This document shows, in pieces, positions 20,901 through 30,361 of a stretch of 64,000 nt of DNA. The DNA is taken from contig NC_057811.1 of assembly GCF_018294505.1 (NCBI RefSeq), positions 29,906,618 to 29,970,617 on the forward strand, in the 5' to 3' direction. The stretch's first letter is position 1. Each line of letters starts with the position of its first letter. The position numbers were made by a program, and so were the translations under genes. Source of the stretch: Triticum aestivum. Taxonomy: Eukaryota; Streptophyta; Magnoliopsida; Poales; Poaceae. Below the pieces are notes generated by a model. It worked only from the letters and a program-made list of their open reading frames with translations, made no database searches and was not told the DNA's origin.

Positions 20901-23761
20901 CTTAGGACACCTAAGGTACCTTAACTTCCAGAAAACAAGTATAAATGGCATACCTAGGGGGTTCCGTGTTCTGACAAATTTGAGGAAAGTAAATGGATTT
21001 CCGGCCCGGGTGGATGGTGATTGGTGCAGTTTAGAAGAGTTGGGCCCTCTTTGTCGGCTCAAGTATCTTGAAATACAGGGGTTGGAGAATGTAACTGCTT
21101 CCTCGTTCTCAGCAAAGGCAAAGCTTGTTGAGAAGTTGCATCTTACCAACCTATGCTTAACCTGTGGTAGTAGATTGGGGGATGACGGGCTGATTGAAGA
21201 AGAGACCCAACAAATTGAGAAGGTGTTTGACGAACTCTGCCCTCCTCCCAGCTTAAATTTTCTTGCCATCGAAGGATATTTTGGCCGACGACACCCAAAG
21301 TGGATGATGTCATCATCAGATATGCCCCTCAAGAACTTGAGGATTCTGATGGCTGAAGATCTGGCTTCGTGCACACAACTTCCTGATGGCTTGTGTCAGC
21401 TTCCTTATTTGGAGTTCCTTCAGATTGACCGTGCCCCAGCCATCAAGCGTGTTGGACATGAATTCCTGCAGTCCTATCATCACCAGAATCCTCATCCTTC
21501 CAAGGCGGTGATTTCATTTCTGAGATTGCACACAATGAAGTTAATGGGCTTGGTGGAATGGGAGGAGTGGAAGTGGGAGGAGCAAGTTCAAGCCTTTCCT
21601 GCCCTGACTGAACTTATTCTGTTTGAATGCAATTTGAACCGTCTTCCTCCTGGCCTTGCCTCCCAGGCAAGGGCTTTGAAGGTATTATCCGTACAGCAGG
21701 TCAAGGGTCTCATCTCTCTAGAGAACATTGCTTCCCTGATCGAGCTGCAAGTAATTGAAAACTTCCACTTGGAGAGAATCACTAATCTCCCCAGACTGCA
21801 GAAGCTTACCATCACCCGCTGCCCAAAGTTGAAGGTGCTGGAGGGTGTTCCTGCACTACAGAGGCTCATGCTCGAGGACGACTACATGGAGACACTCCCA
21901 GAATACATGGGAAGTATAAACCCAAGACGTTTGGAGCTCTACTGCAGCCTGGCGCTGCTTGCTTCCATGGCAGTGGCACAATCTGGACTTGAGTGGGACA
22001 AGTTCAGCCATATTGAGCATGTCAAGGCATATGCACATGAAGGAGACAATCCAAGGAAATGGTATGCATTGTACACAACTAATCCCTACAACTTGGAGAC
22101 AAATGTCAACAGCTCTGCTTTGATGTATAGAGGTAAATTGGCATTGCTCATTTATCTTAATTTGTTTGTGTGCTCTGTTTATTTGATTTATTTTCTAACT
22201 AGATCCATAGGTTGGACTCTGAATATATTCTCTTTATTCTCATTCTCTTGAATGCATCCTTCCAGAGTAGGTCAACAAAAACATGGTACTAATGTCAACA
22301 ATGACATTACTACCTTTTTCTGTAAAAAACAGATGACTGGCTTCTAATCATTTTGTATTGGTTACTGTTGACGAATGCTACTTTCCGATTTGGCTGCACT
22401 CTCTCACGTTGCTAAATAGTATCTGTTCCATATTAACACCGTCACAGCAGAGCTGTTGCCTTGCAAGTTCTCGAGTTTGTAATTACTTTACTGTTTTCTT
22501 CAATTCTTCTCATGCAGGAACCTTATTTTCTTTGGAGGATGCGCAAACATTTGAGTCTGTCTTCAAAATGACAAGAAGAACTTTTAGGTATATCTGCAGC
22601 TTGGTGAGTCTGGAATTGAATTATATGACATGCTACACCTTTGCTGATGGGAGGGAGCTGTCTTTACAAGATCTAGTAGCCATTGTTCTCAGAAGGTTGT
22701 ACTCTAGTGAGCCACCGGAGACAATAGGATCCACTGTTGGTGTGAACGAGTCAACCGTCTTGTTGGTAACTGAGAGCTTTGTTGCTGTGTTGTGCAATCG
22801 AGCAAAGCATCACTTGCTTTGGCCAGACTCCAGTAGAATGTATAAGATCAAATCCATGTTTGACAAGATCCACAATATGAATAACTGCTGCGGTGTTATA
22901 TGTACAACTCGCATCCCATTTGGACCAAACCGCGACAGTGAGTATTATTGCAGTGTTATAATGCAAGTCATCATTGATCCAGAGATGAGGTTCACAAACA
23001 TTTGGTTGGCATCGACAGGTAGCATGAATCCCTTCAGCATTTTACACAACTCTTCACTCTTCAATGAGTGCCAGAAGGGTGATTTGCTGAATGGCAACAA
23101 GCTGAAGGTAGCATTAGATGGATCAGAAGTAGGGGAATACATAATTGGTGATGTAGAATACCCTCTTCTCCCCTGGCTACTCACGCCTTACAAGGAAGAA
23201 GAGCTCTCCGACTCCAAGGTGGAGTTCAATAGGAGACACTCTGCAGCCACAACCTGCATGCTGAATAATGTACTGGCAAGGTTCAAAGGCACATGGAAGT
23301 ACCTGCAAGAGGAGACATGGTGGCCGGTCAATCCGGACACTCTGAGTAACATAATCAATGCCTGCTGCATATTGCATAACATAGTCATAGATATGGAGGA
23401 TGATGCAGCCATGCCAAGCTCTGAAGCTGAGGATTGGAGTTACCATCAGCAAGTGCGCCAGTTAGCAAATGAGGACGCTGTCAGGGCAAGGGATATGTTG
23501 TCGCAATTTTTCTTGGCCAGAATGTCATCCGAATTGGGAGGTGAGTTAACAGAACTTCTCCTACATCTTAATTTGTTCATTTGGTTGCTATGTCCACTTA
23601 TTTGTCTTGATTATTTCGTCCTGCTGTTTCCATCCTTCATCTGTTTAGTCGGCACAGTGGATGCAGAGGAGGACCATGAACTAGCTGCAACAGGCTCAGG
23701 GGACGAAAACAAGGAACAAGAAGCAGAGACAAAATCAGCAGAGGAAGAGAGGCAATGTTAG
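17908..23761 (+). CDS. CC-NBS-LRR immune receptor with C-terminal HARBI1/ALP1-like domain (NLR-ID)
   Basis: Predicted exons: 17908-18948, 20002-22132, 22518-23540 and 23658-23761 (4299 nt, 1432 residues); every junction is GT-AG and keeps frame. Residues 1-150 form a coiled-coil Rx-type N-terminus. The P-loop GVGGIGKTT is near residue 204, kinase-2 LLLVLDDVW near 280 and RNBS-B GSRVLLTTR near 306. GLPLA is near 375, RNBS-D-like CFLCYSLLPK near 430 and MHD near 498. LRRs run from about 570 to 1040 (HLRYLSLERSDIRRLPESIG). These motifs define an ATP/ADP-switched intracellular pathogen sensor. The ATG at 17908 precedes the coiled coil with no upstream in-frame extension needed. Exons 3-4 add the transposase-like domain, probably a decoy or effector-binding module (inference). 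If intron 2 is kept, the protein ends at 22251 with a hydrophobic tail. No frame break was found, so it may be functional. Confidence 0.85.
18949..20001 (+). other. intron 1 of the NLR, in the NB-ARC region
   Basis: Donor CAG|GTACAT follows ..SLLKKQ and acceptor TTATAG precedes ATAGTCTCAAGT. The join is phase 0 and lies between the RNBS-C and GLPLA motifs. An intron here is common in grass NLRs of this type. It contains a Tourist-like MITE at 19255-19535. Confidence 0.85.
19255..19535. mobile_element. Tourist-like (PIF/Harbinger) MITE in NLR intron
   Basis: 281 bp flanked by TAA on both sides (19252-19254, 19536-19538). Ends GGGCTCCTTCGATTCAT and its near-perfect inverted copy ATGAATCAAAGGAGCCC. 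The interior is AT-rich with ATAGGA/TCCTAT words and no coding frame. The 3-bp TAA duplication fits PIF/Harbinger MITEs. Confidence 0.85.
22518..23761 (+). other. integrated HARBI1/ALP1-like (DDE_Tnp_4) domain, exons 3-4 of the NLR
   Basis: Starts ..LEDAQTFESVFKMTRRTF, typical of the N-terminus of plant HARBI1/ALP1-like proteins. It continues through LSLQDLVAIVLRRLYS, INACCILHNIVIDMEDDA and a variable acidic tail. PIF/Harbinger nucleases need three acidic residues. The first expected Asp, in the CCG(V/A)ID motif, is Cys here (NNCCGVICTTRIP, near residue 1185). The second, in GSLND, is Pro (GSMNPFSI). GDVEYPLLPWLLTPY and EFNRRHS still carry the last acidic positions. The domain is therefore unlikely to cut DNA. 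ALP1 of Arabidopsis is a domesticated relative that binds Polycomb components, so a protein-binding role is plausible but unproven. Intron 3 (23541-23657, 117 nt) is stop-free and in frame, so its retention would insert 39 mostly hydrophobic residues. Confidence 0.8.
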
Positions 23762-24246
23762 GTACATTTTGCTGCTTCATTCTTGGCACATGCCGTGTTT
23801 AAAGTCTTGTTATTCCCTCAATTCCGGTAATATCAAACTACTAGCAATGTGTTAAGCAGAACACTAGTATCTAGTAGCTGAAACTCTTGTATAGTTCATT
23901 TAATAGCATTGTATTCTGATACAAAAGTAAAGTTAGCAGCTTTAACTGACAATGTGGCTAGCTGTTTGGACATCATCTGTGGTTTCCATCCATCAGTTGA
24001 TGCAAACTGAAGAATTTGCAAACGTAATGGCGGGTAGCCTTATTCAGTGCAAGACCTTGTGATGAGTTCCGTAATGACAGAGCAAGAGTGCCGTAGCCCC
24101 AGTTCCATTACTTGGTATGAGATAGCAGTTTACATCATTGTTACAACACCGTTTCTCTGAATTGCCAAGCAACCCAGTATCTCTGCTAAAGCAACACCAG
24201 CCACAACTCTCTGTCAATCATACAGCTCAGGCAGAAAAAGTTTCTG
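23762..24246. other. 3' flank of the NLR, no gene seen
   Basis: Probable 3' untranslated region and flank. Bases 23761-23900 have a diverged counterpart after the paralogous fragment (46915-47150), sharing words such as AGCAATGTG(T/C)TAAGCA. No further gene. Confidence 0.6.
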
Positions 24247-24843
24247 TCAAGCATGACTCAGAGCTCGGAATAATCATCTAGGATAGCCCTATATCTTGCG
24301 CATCTTCAGCACCATCTCAGTCACACCTGCCCCACCGTCTTTGGCTCCAGCTTCGGTGACACATCGTCCCAGCAGCAGCTTTCTCTTGTTGGGGCACAGC
24401 AGCCTCCATCTTATTACATGTGGAACAGCTTCCGCCGTATAACCTGCATCCCAACCAAGTGGTTTTCGGAAATGTATGCCATTGGGATGTTTCCATAAAG
24501 ACCAGAGCATGACAGTATTTACTACTGCAAATTAATTGATTGATACGAGAAAAGTACCTTCATCTTAGCAACTCCAGCAAAACAGAGCCATCTTTCTTAC
24601 TTGGCTTGTTGGTTCGAACTGTGATGTCAATTCTCATGTAGAAGTAATCAACTTGTCCAGACGTAACGAGGCCCATTTGACCCCAGTAGCCCAGGGTCGG
24701 GAGCTAGGACTTCTGAGGTGAACAGTCCCTCAAAGTAACCCTGTATCAGAGATGCTAACTGGTCATTACCTTCGATCCTGTTGCCGTTTGAGTCATTCAG
24801 AAACTTTATTATGTTCTTTTTTCTCCGTTGCAAAATGATGTGA
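24247..24843 (-). pseudogene. LINE (non-LTR retrotransposon) ORF2 fragments
   Basis: Two minus-strand pieces. 24648-24833 reads KKNIIKFLNDSNGNRIEG and LIQGYFEGLFTSE, the linker between endonuclease and reverse transcriptase in plant L1-type ORF2. 24289-24510 reads LWSLWKHPNGIHF and ends as in the C-terminal part of ORF2 proteins. The whole reverse transcriptase between them is missing. Assignment is by motif memory and the copy is clearly dead. Confidence 0.55.
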
Positions 24844-24845
24844 TG

Positions 24846-24930
24846 AAAGAAGCTCGTTCCACAATATAAGATCGTTTTTCAAGCTAGCTTGGCTTGAAAA
24901 TCGATCTTATATTGTGGGATGGAGGGTGTA
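24846..24930. mobile_element. Stowaway-type MITE, palindromic
   Basis: The inverted repeat CACAATATAAGATCG at 24860-24874 pairs with CGATCTTATATTGTG at 24902-24916 around the centre CAAGCTAGCTTG. The right end GGATGGAGGGTG is followed by TA, as in Stowaway elements (CTCCCTCCGT ends, TA target). The left terminus is degraded. Confidence 0.75.
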
Positions 24931-25955
24931 CCAATTAACTGGTATGAGAAAAAGTAAAGAATCCAAGATTGGTATCTTAAGTCAATTCTTCCTAAGATCA
25001 GCCTTCAAACTTTGGTAGTGATTAAACAGAGTCATCTGTTCTTTTGGCTTGTTGATTGGTTGCAGACAGGTGGAGGATGGAGGATTGTTGCTTTAGTTTG
25101 ACTCCAGAAATCAAAATCTAGGAAAAAAGACGAGTTGGAGACTTTTGGCAGAAGATGTACACCTGCACAAGGCACGTAACTAGTCAAGCTGTCCTCCATA
25201 TAGGATGGTCAAGCTCCACAAATTTGGGATTTTTCTGAGTGAAAATATATATCCCCACTTGTCGATGAAACCCAAGTGATGCCGAATTGCTTCCTGACTA
25301 CGAGTGATTATCAATTCCGAAAATCGAATCACAATCTCAAGAGTCAGTCAGATGTATGAACTGAAGGAGTAGGCTAGGGCAGTGTTAAACTGTATGTAGT
25401 ACTACTAAATTTCATTGTTTTGATTATCCATGAGTTTCAGTTGCATTAATTTTCACCCAGCTGTAGGATCAAAGGCAGCAATAGCCACTGGACGTCCGCT
25501 GTCGACCGAATGATTAGCAGAGGTTAACAAGGTCAACTTAGGCAGCCTAACACATACGCATCTTCCTGCTGAGGGGGGATAAGTGATTTTTTTTTTGTTT
25601 AATCTCTATGCATGCCATGTGTAGGGCAACATAAAAGAACACTCTCTCTTGTCTCTCCTCGGTTTAACTTAACTAAATTAATCTTTTTCTCCTGCAAAGG
25701 AAGTGGCCTGAAGGAGTAGGCTAGTACAGTGATAAACTGTTTTACTGACTCTTAAAAGTCATAATATAAGATTAGTAGTGTTGGTAGCACCTCTGCTCAA
25801 TGCTAGAGCAGATCTTCCCAGCTAAAATCCTAATTAACATCTCCAAGTACCTACATAGAATTCCCCATGAAGAAAAGCAGCTAGCTCCTGCACATATATA
25901 GATCAACCAGTTTAGTTCTAGTGTTGTTGGATTTTTTAATCCACACAAAAATACA
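24931..25955. other. intergenic, no gene seen
   Basis: No coding content. A short direct repeat, GAAGGAGTAGGCTAG, occurs at about 25364 and 25712, each followed by a related CAGTG-TAAACTGT stretch, indicating a small old duplication. Confidence 0.5.
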
Positions 25956-25996
25956 CTACTCCCTCTAATCCATATTACTTGTCGCTCAAACATATG
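25956..25996. mobile_element. Stowaway MITE end fragment
   Basis: CTCCCTCTAATCCATATTAC followed by TTGTCGCTCAAAC matches the start of a common grass Stowaway family. No matching opposite end is found in the next few hundred bases, so only one end remains. Confidence 0.55.
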
Positions 25997-25999
25997 TAT

Positions 26000-26390
26000 T
26001 TTCTTTTTCTTTTTTAATTCGTGAATATTTCTTGAAATTTAGAAACATAATTTAAATCCATGATTGTTTTCCAACTTCATGAATGTTTTCTTCAAAATCA
26101 TGAATACTTTTAAAAAACTTAAACATTTTTTTAAAATAGTGAAATTATTTAAAATCCATGTACATCTTTAAAACTTATGAAGACTTTTTACAAAAAATAT
26201 GATTATTTTAAATATGAACATTTTTTAGAATTCATTAACATTATTTAGAACCCGTGAATAATTTTTAAATTTATAATCATTGTTTAATAAATTAATAAAT
26301 GTTTTAATAACTTTTTGAATAGTTTTTTAATTCACAAAAAAATCTTCAATATTTTAAAAAATTTGAAGAAGTGTTTTAATAGGAAATCCA
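26000..26390. repeat. AT-rich degenerate repeat tract
   Basis: Irregular reiteration of TTCATGAAT, ACATTTTT and TTTTTAAAA-type words in both orientations over about 390 bp. It has no coding capacity. Such tracts are frequent in grass repeats; I cannot name the family. Confidence 0.55.
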
Positions 26391-27312
26391 ATTGAAATAT
26401 AAAAACAATGGACTGGAAACCTGAGTGGAAAAACTCTCCAACGCAATACGCACACGGCGCTAGATAATGTTCTGTGAACCGGCAGGCTGGGAGCATGATT
26501 TGATAGATCGCGTGAATTTATTGTCGCTAAAAGACGCCGATGTGGACTGGGACCCTCGCATGCAACGGCAGTGTTTGGATCTTTTCACTCCGGTCCGCCC
26601 GTATTTTCCAGTTTAGTACAAGAAATTTAATTTTGGTGTGGTTTTTCTTCCTATAGGCTGAAATTGTCGATATACCTTGCTGATACGTACCTACGGTTTT
26701 CTAATACATTTTTATATACTTGAATGCAAACACATGCTGTTTTTTGTATTGTGCAATAATCAACATGTTTATTGGGCTGCACACATTTCTTTCTTTCCTT
26801 GCCGCACTTTTTTTTTATCATTTCCAACAATTGATATGTTCATTAGGCTGAACACATTTCTTTCTTGGGAAATTCTACTCTACTCACTACGCGCCGTTGA
26901 GTTCAGGTGCGGCAGGCACACGAAATCCATTCTCTCCTACCCTGCCCTGCCCTGGGTGCTGGCATGCTGTGACGCTATCGTGCTCAAACCATTTCTCACT
27001 TTCCAATAAAAACATGCTTATTAGGTGAAACACATTTTGAGCTAGCACACCCACGCCTGATTCCCCCCCCCTCCCCGCGCGTCGCCCTCCTCTGGCGACA
27101 CGGGGGGCGCCGCAAGGAGTCCCAGCCGCCGGCCTACCCCGCATTGCCGTCGCCGGAGGGCCCGCCGGCGAAGCCGGGCCGGACCGAGGAAGGTGGCGGC
27201 AGCGGATCTAGGCCCTCGCACCCCCCAACGCCCCCCGACACTCCGCACGCCACCCCGTCCAGCCGCGGCGGCACCGTCCCCTGCTGGTTCGGCGGGGGCG
27301 GATCCGGCCACC
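26391..27312. other. intergenic with diverged short repeats and a GC-rich block
   Basis: Variants of ATGTT(T/C)ATT(G/A)GGCTG(C/A)ACACATTTC occur at about 26765, 26837 and 27012. A related copy, GGTGAAACACATTTCTTTCT, is at 44769. Bases 27050-27312 are very GC-rich with proline-rich overlapping frames, judged non-coding. It ends at the hAT terminus. Confidence 0.4.
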
Positions 27313-30300
27313 CAGGGCCGGCTTTGGACCAGTGCGAGAGGTGCGACGGCCCGGGCCCAGACTAAAAGGGGGCCCATAGTATATATGCAGTATATATATT
27401 ATATATTACGGATTAGTGGAAAAAAAGAATGACTAACGTCCAGCCCAGGTAGCTCTGAGCCCACCCAGCAAGCAGCACGCAACCACCACTAGGGCCTGCC
27501 CAACCAAGCCCAGGCAACGCACGTTGCCCTGTCGTTCGCCTGGAATCCAGGGAGACGCACCGACACAGGAGCACGGAGACGCATCGACACAGCAGCACTG
27601 CCGCCTGACGCCGACACCAGCGCACCGCACCGAACCTGGAGCTGAGTTTGGGGATCAAATCGGCAAGAATTCGGGGAAGAGATCAACTGATCAAGATCAT
27701 CATTCAGAAGGTAATAATTCTCAGATCAATCCATTCATAAATCCTAATCTATAGGCGAATATTTTTCGGTGATCTCAATTCTGAAACTTCTCATCTAAAA
27801 ACATAACATCTTCAATCTCTGATACTGTATTCGTGTTTCTCACTTGCAGCATAATCATGTTACCTAAAAAACATCTATCTGGCTGTGAGAAAAGAAACAA
27901 CAAGAAAAGAGTAGACAAGTTGATTAAATCTCAGGAAGGCGCTATGGATATGTTTGTCTTGAGGACTGGTGCTGCTACAAATTCAGAGCAATTATATATC
28001 ACAAATGGTGAAGAAAAACCTGATGATACTAAGAATGCCGTTGAGGAAAATCATGTCGAGAAAAATAATGCTGCGGAAAATGATGCCGATCAGCACACGG
28101 AAAATTTTAGTGACCATGAGAATCTTGGAAATGCAGATGAGCAGGGTTCTTCTTTTGATATATATGATCCTAGAACTTGGAATATTCTTGACAATAAATC
28201 AAGAGATATTCTCATTGAAAAAGGACCTATAAGGGAATACAATCTTGTGTTTCCCGAAGATGAAATTAGTGGCAGGCATTTTTCATATGATTACTACACA
28301 AGAAAGTTAAGGAATGGCGAGTTCAGTGATCGTAGGTGGTTAGTGTACTCTAAACACGTGAATAAAGTCTACTGCTTTTGTTGCAAATTGTTTAAATCTG
28401 GAAAAAGCAAAAGTCTGCTAGCATCCGAGGGATTGAAGGATTGGAGACATCTTAGTGAGAAGCTCAAATTGCATGAGAATAGTGTTGAGCATATCACTAA
28501 CATGAATACTTGGAATGAGGTAAGGCTGAGGCTAAGTAAGAAGGAAACAATTGATAAAGACATGCAACAAGAGATTTCAAGGGAGAAGGAGCGATGGAGA
28601 CTTGTTTTAATTAGAATTGTTGCTGCTGTGAAATTTCTTGCTAAACATAGTCTGGCTTTTCGAGGATCGAATGAGAAATTATATCAAGATAACAACGGAA
28701 ATTTTTTGGGAGTAATTGAAATGATGGCAGAATTTGATCCTGTAATGCAAGAGCATCTTCGGCGCATTAAGAATAGTGAAATCCATCATCATTATCTTGG
28801 CCATAATATTCAGAATGAGTTAATTTCCCTTCTTGGTCGCACTGTTAAATATTTTCTGTTGAGGATAATTAAGGATGCAAGGTATTTCTCTGTCATCTTG
28901 GACTGTACACCTGACGTGAGCCATCAAGAACAAATGACTCTAATTGTGAGGTGCGTAAACATGTCAAGTACTACTACAAAAATAGAGGAGTTTTTTCTGG
29001 AGTTCTTGAAGGTGGATGATACATCCGGACTTGGACTTTATAATGTTTTAATAGATTCACTTAAATCTGTTGGTTTGGATGTTAAAGATGTTCGTGGACA
29101 AGGGTATGACAATGGTTCGAACATGAAGGGAAAACACCAAGGGGTACAGAGCAGACTACTTGAAACTAATCCAAGAGCATTATTCATGCCATGCGCTTGT
29201 CATAGCCTGAACCTTACTCTTAGTGATATGGCAAAATCTTGCGGTAAAGCTATTACCTTCTTTGGTGTTGTGCAAATAATTTATATATTGTTTTCAAGCT
29301 CTACTAAAAGATGGCAGCTATTGCTTGATCATGTTCCAAAAATGACAGTTAAGTCTTTGTGTAACACTCGATGGGAGAGTCGAATAAAGAGTGTTCAGGC
29401 TATCAAATATCAAGCACCCGAGTTAAGAAAAGCATTACTGGAATTGAAGAGAACTTCTACCGATGACGCCAAGACTAAGAGCGACGCAAAATCTTTGGCT
29501 AGCGCACTTGAGAAATTTGAATTTTTACTTGGCATGGTCATTTGGCATGACATTTTGTTCAGTGTAAACATGGTGAGTAAGAAGTTGCAGTCTAAGTTTG
29601 TGTGCATTGATGTTACTCTTAAACAGACTGAAGGTGCCATCTCATATTTTAAGAAGTACAGAAATGACGGCTTTGCAACTAGTCTGGATATTGCGAGATC
29701 TATTGCAATTGACATGGGTGTACAACCTTTGTTTCCTGTCAAGAGACGTATTACTAGAAAAAGACAGTTTGATGAAATTAGTGGCAATGACGAAAATAAC
29801 CAGAATGAAGAAACGCAAGCAAGTGAGGTGGAATCATTTAGAGTTAAATACTTTTTGGTGATGATTGATGTTGCAATTGCTTCCCTAACTACTAGATTTG
29901 AGGAACTGAAGACATTTGGGAGCATATTTGGTGATAATGATCTAAGAAGATGTTGCACTAATTTTGTCAACAAATTCACTCATGGTAAGTCAGCAGATGT
30001 CGATCTAGATGATTTCGTTTCTGAACTAAAAGTACTGCAGGTGACATTGCCAAACACATTCATGTCAGCGGATCAGATATTTGAGTTTGTTAGAGATGCG
30101 GATTGTTATCTAAATGTCTCAATTGCTTATCGTATCCTTTTGACCGTACCTGTGACTGTTGCATCAGCTGGAAGGAGTTTCTCAAAATTGAAACTATTGA
30201 AAAATTATTTGAGGTCAACGATGTCTCAAGAAAGATTGAATGGATTGGCCATGTGCTGCATTGAGAAGAATATGCTGGATAGTATTGATCTTGACACTCT

Positions 30301-30361
30301 CATTGATGATTTTGCGTCAAAAAATGCACGAAAGTCTCGTTTCACATGAGTGTGCATTCTG
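27313..30361 (+). mobile_element. hAT transposon, right end missing
   Basis: The left end is CAGGGCCGGCTTTGG at 27313, a hAT-like terminus, followed by a GTGCGA-rich subterminal zone. A 5' untranslated intron is likely (donor AGAAG|GTAATAATT near 27711, acceptor CTTGCAG at 27849), leading directly to the transposase ATG. No inverse terminus (CCGGCCCTG) is found after the transposase stop. Retrotransposon coding sequence begins within about 30 bp instead, so the right end was lost. The 8 bp before the left end (CGGCCACC) would be the target-duplication half; its partner is absent. Confidence 0.7.
27857..30349 (+). CDS. hAT transposase (TTF zinc finger, DUF4371, hATC; ZMYM1-like)
   Basis: 830 residues from ATG 27857, chosen because it lies just after a splice acceptor; an in-frame ATG at 27833 lies in the presumed intron. 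Residues 1-130 are Lys/Asn/Glu-rich. A TTF-type zinc finger spans about 160-215 ([17 protein letters not shown]). A DUF4371-type RNase H-fold core follows, with [12 protein letters not shown] near 345 and [12 protein letters not shown] near 415 supplying the expected Asp residues. CNTRWESR lies near 505, and a C-terminal hATC dimerisation region ([28 protein letters not shown]) near 750-815. It would bind element ends and catalyse cut-and-paste transposition in the nucleus. The frame is fully open, which is unusual among its neighbours. It could act on other hAT copies, although its own element lacks a right end. Confidence 0.85.
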   Translation: MLPKKHLSGCEKRNNKKRVDKLIKSQEGAMDMFVLRTGAATNSEQLYITNGEEKPDDTKNAVEENHVEKNNAAENDADQHTENFSDHENLGNADEQGSSFDIYDPRTWNILDNKSRDILIEKGPIREYNLVFPEDEISGRHFSYDYYTRKLRNGEFSDRRWLVYSKHVNKVYCFCCKLFKSGKSKSLLASEGLKDWRHLSEKLKLHENSVEHITNMNTWNEVRLRLSKKETIDKDMQQEISREKERWRLVLIRIVAAVKFLAKHSLAFRGSNEKLYQDNNGNFLGVIEMMAEFDPVMQEHLRRIKNSEIHHHYLGHNIQNELISLLGRTVKYFLLRIIKDARYFSVILDCTPDVSHQEQMTLIVRCVNMSSTTTKIEEFFLEFLKVDDTSGLGLYNVLIDSLKSVGLDVKDVRGQGYDNGSNMKGKHQGVQSRLLETNPRALFMPCACHSLNLTLSDMAKSCGKAITFFGVVQIIYILFSSSTKRWQLLLDHVPKMTVKSLCNTRWESRIKSVQAIKYQAPELRKALLELKRTSTDDAKTKSDAKSLASALEKFEFLLGMVIWHDILFSVNMVSKKLQSKFVCIDVTLKQTEGAISYFKKYRNDGFATSLDIARSIAIDMGVQPLFPVKRRITRKRQFDEISGNDENNQNEETQASEVESFRVKYFLVMIDVAIASLTTRFEELKTFGSIFGDNDLRRCCTNFVNKFTHGKSADVDLDDFVSELKVLQVTLPNTFMSADQIFEFVRDADCYLNVSIAYRILLTVPVTVASAGRSFSKLKLLKNYLRSTMSQERLNGLAMCCIEKNMLDSIDLDTLIDDFASKNARKSRFT

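Noticed and set aside
22358..22517. Start of the nuclease-like frame at 22358, which would make it a separate gene
   Set aside because: The first 53 codons are intron-like and the homology begins only at 22518 after a good acceptor, in phase with the NLR donor. Splicing into the NLR is the simpler model, though RNA is needed to settle it.
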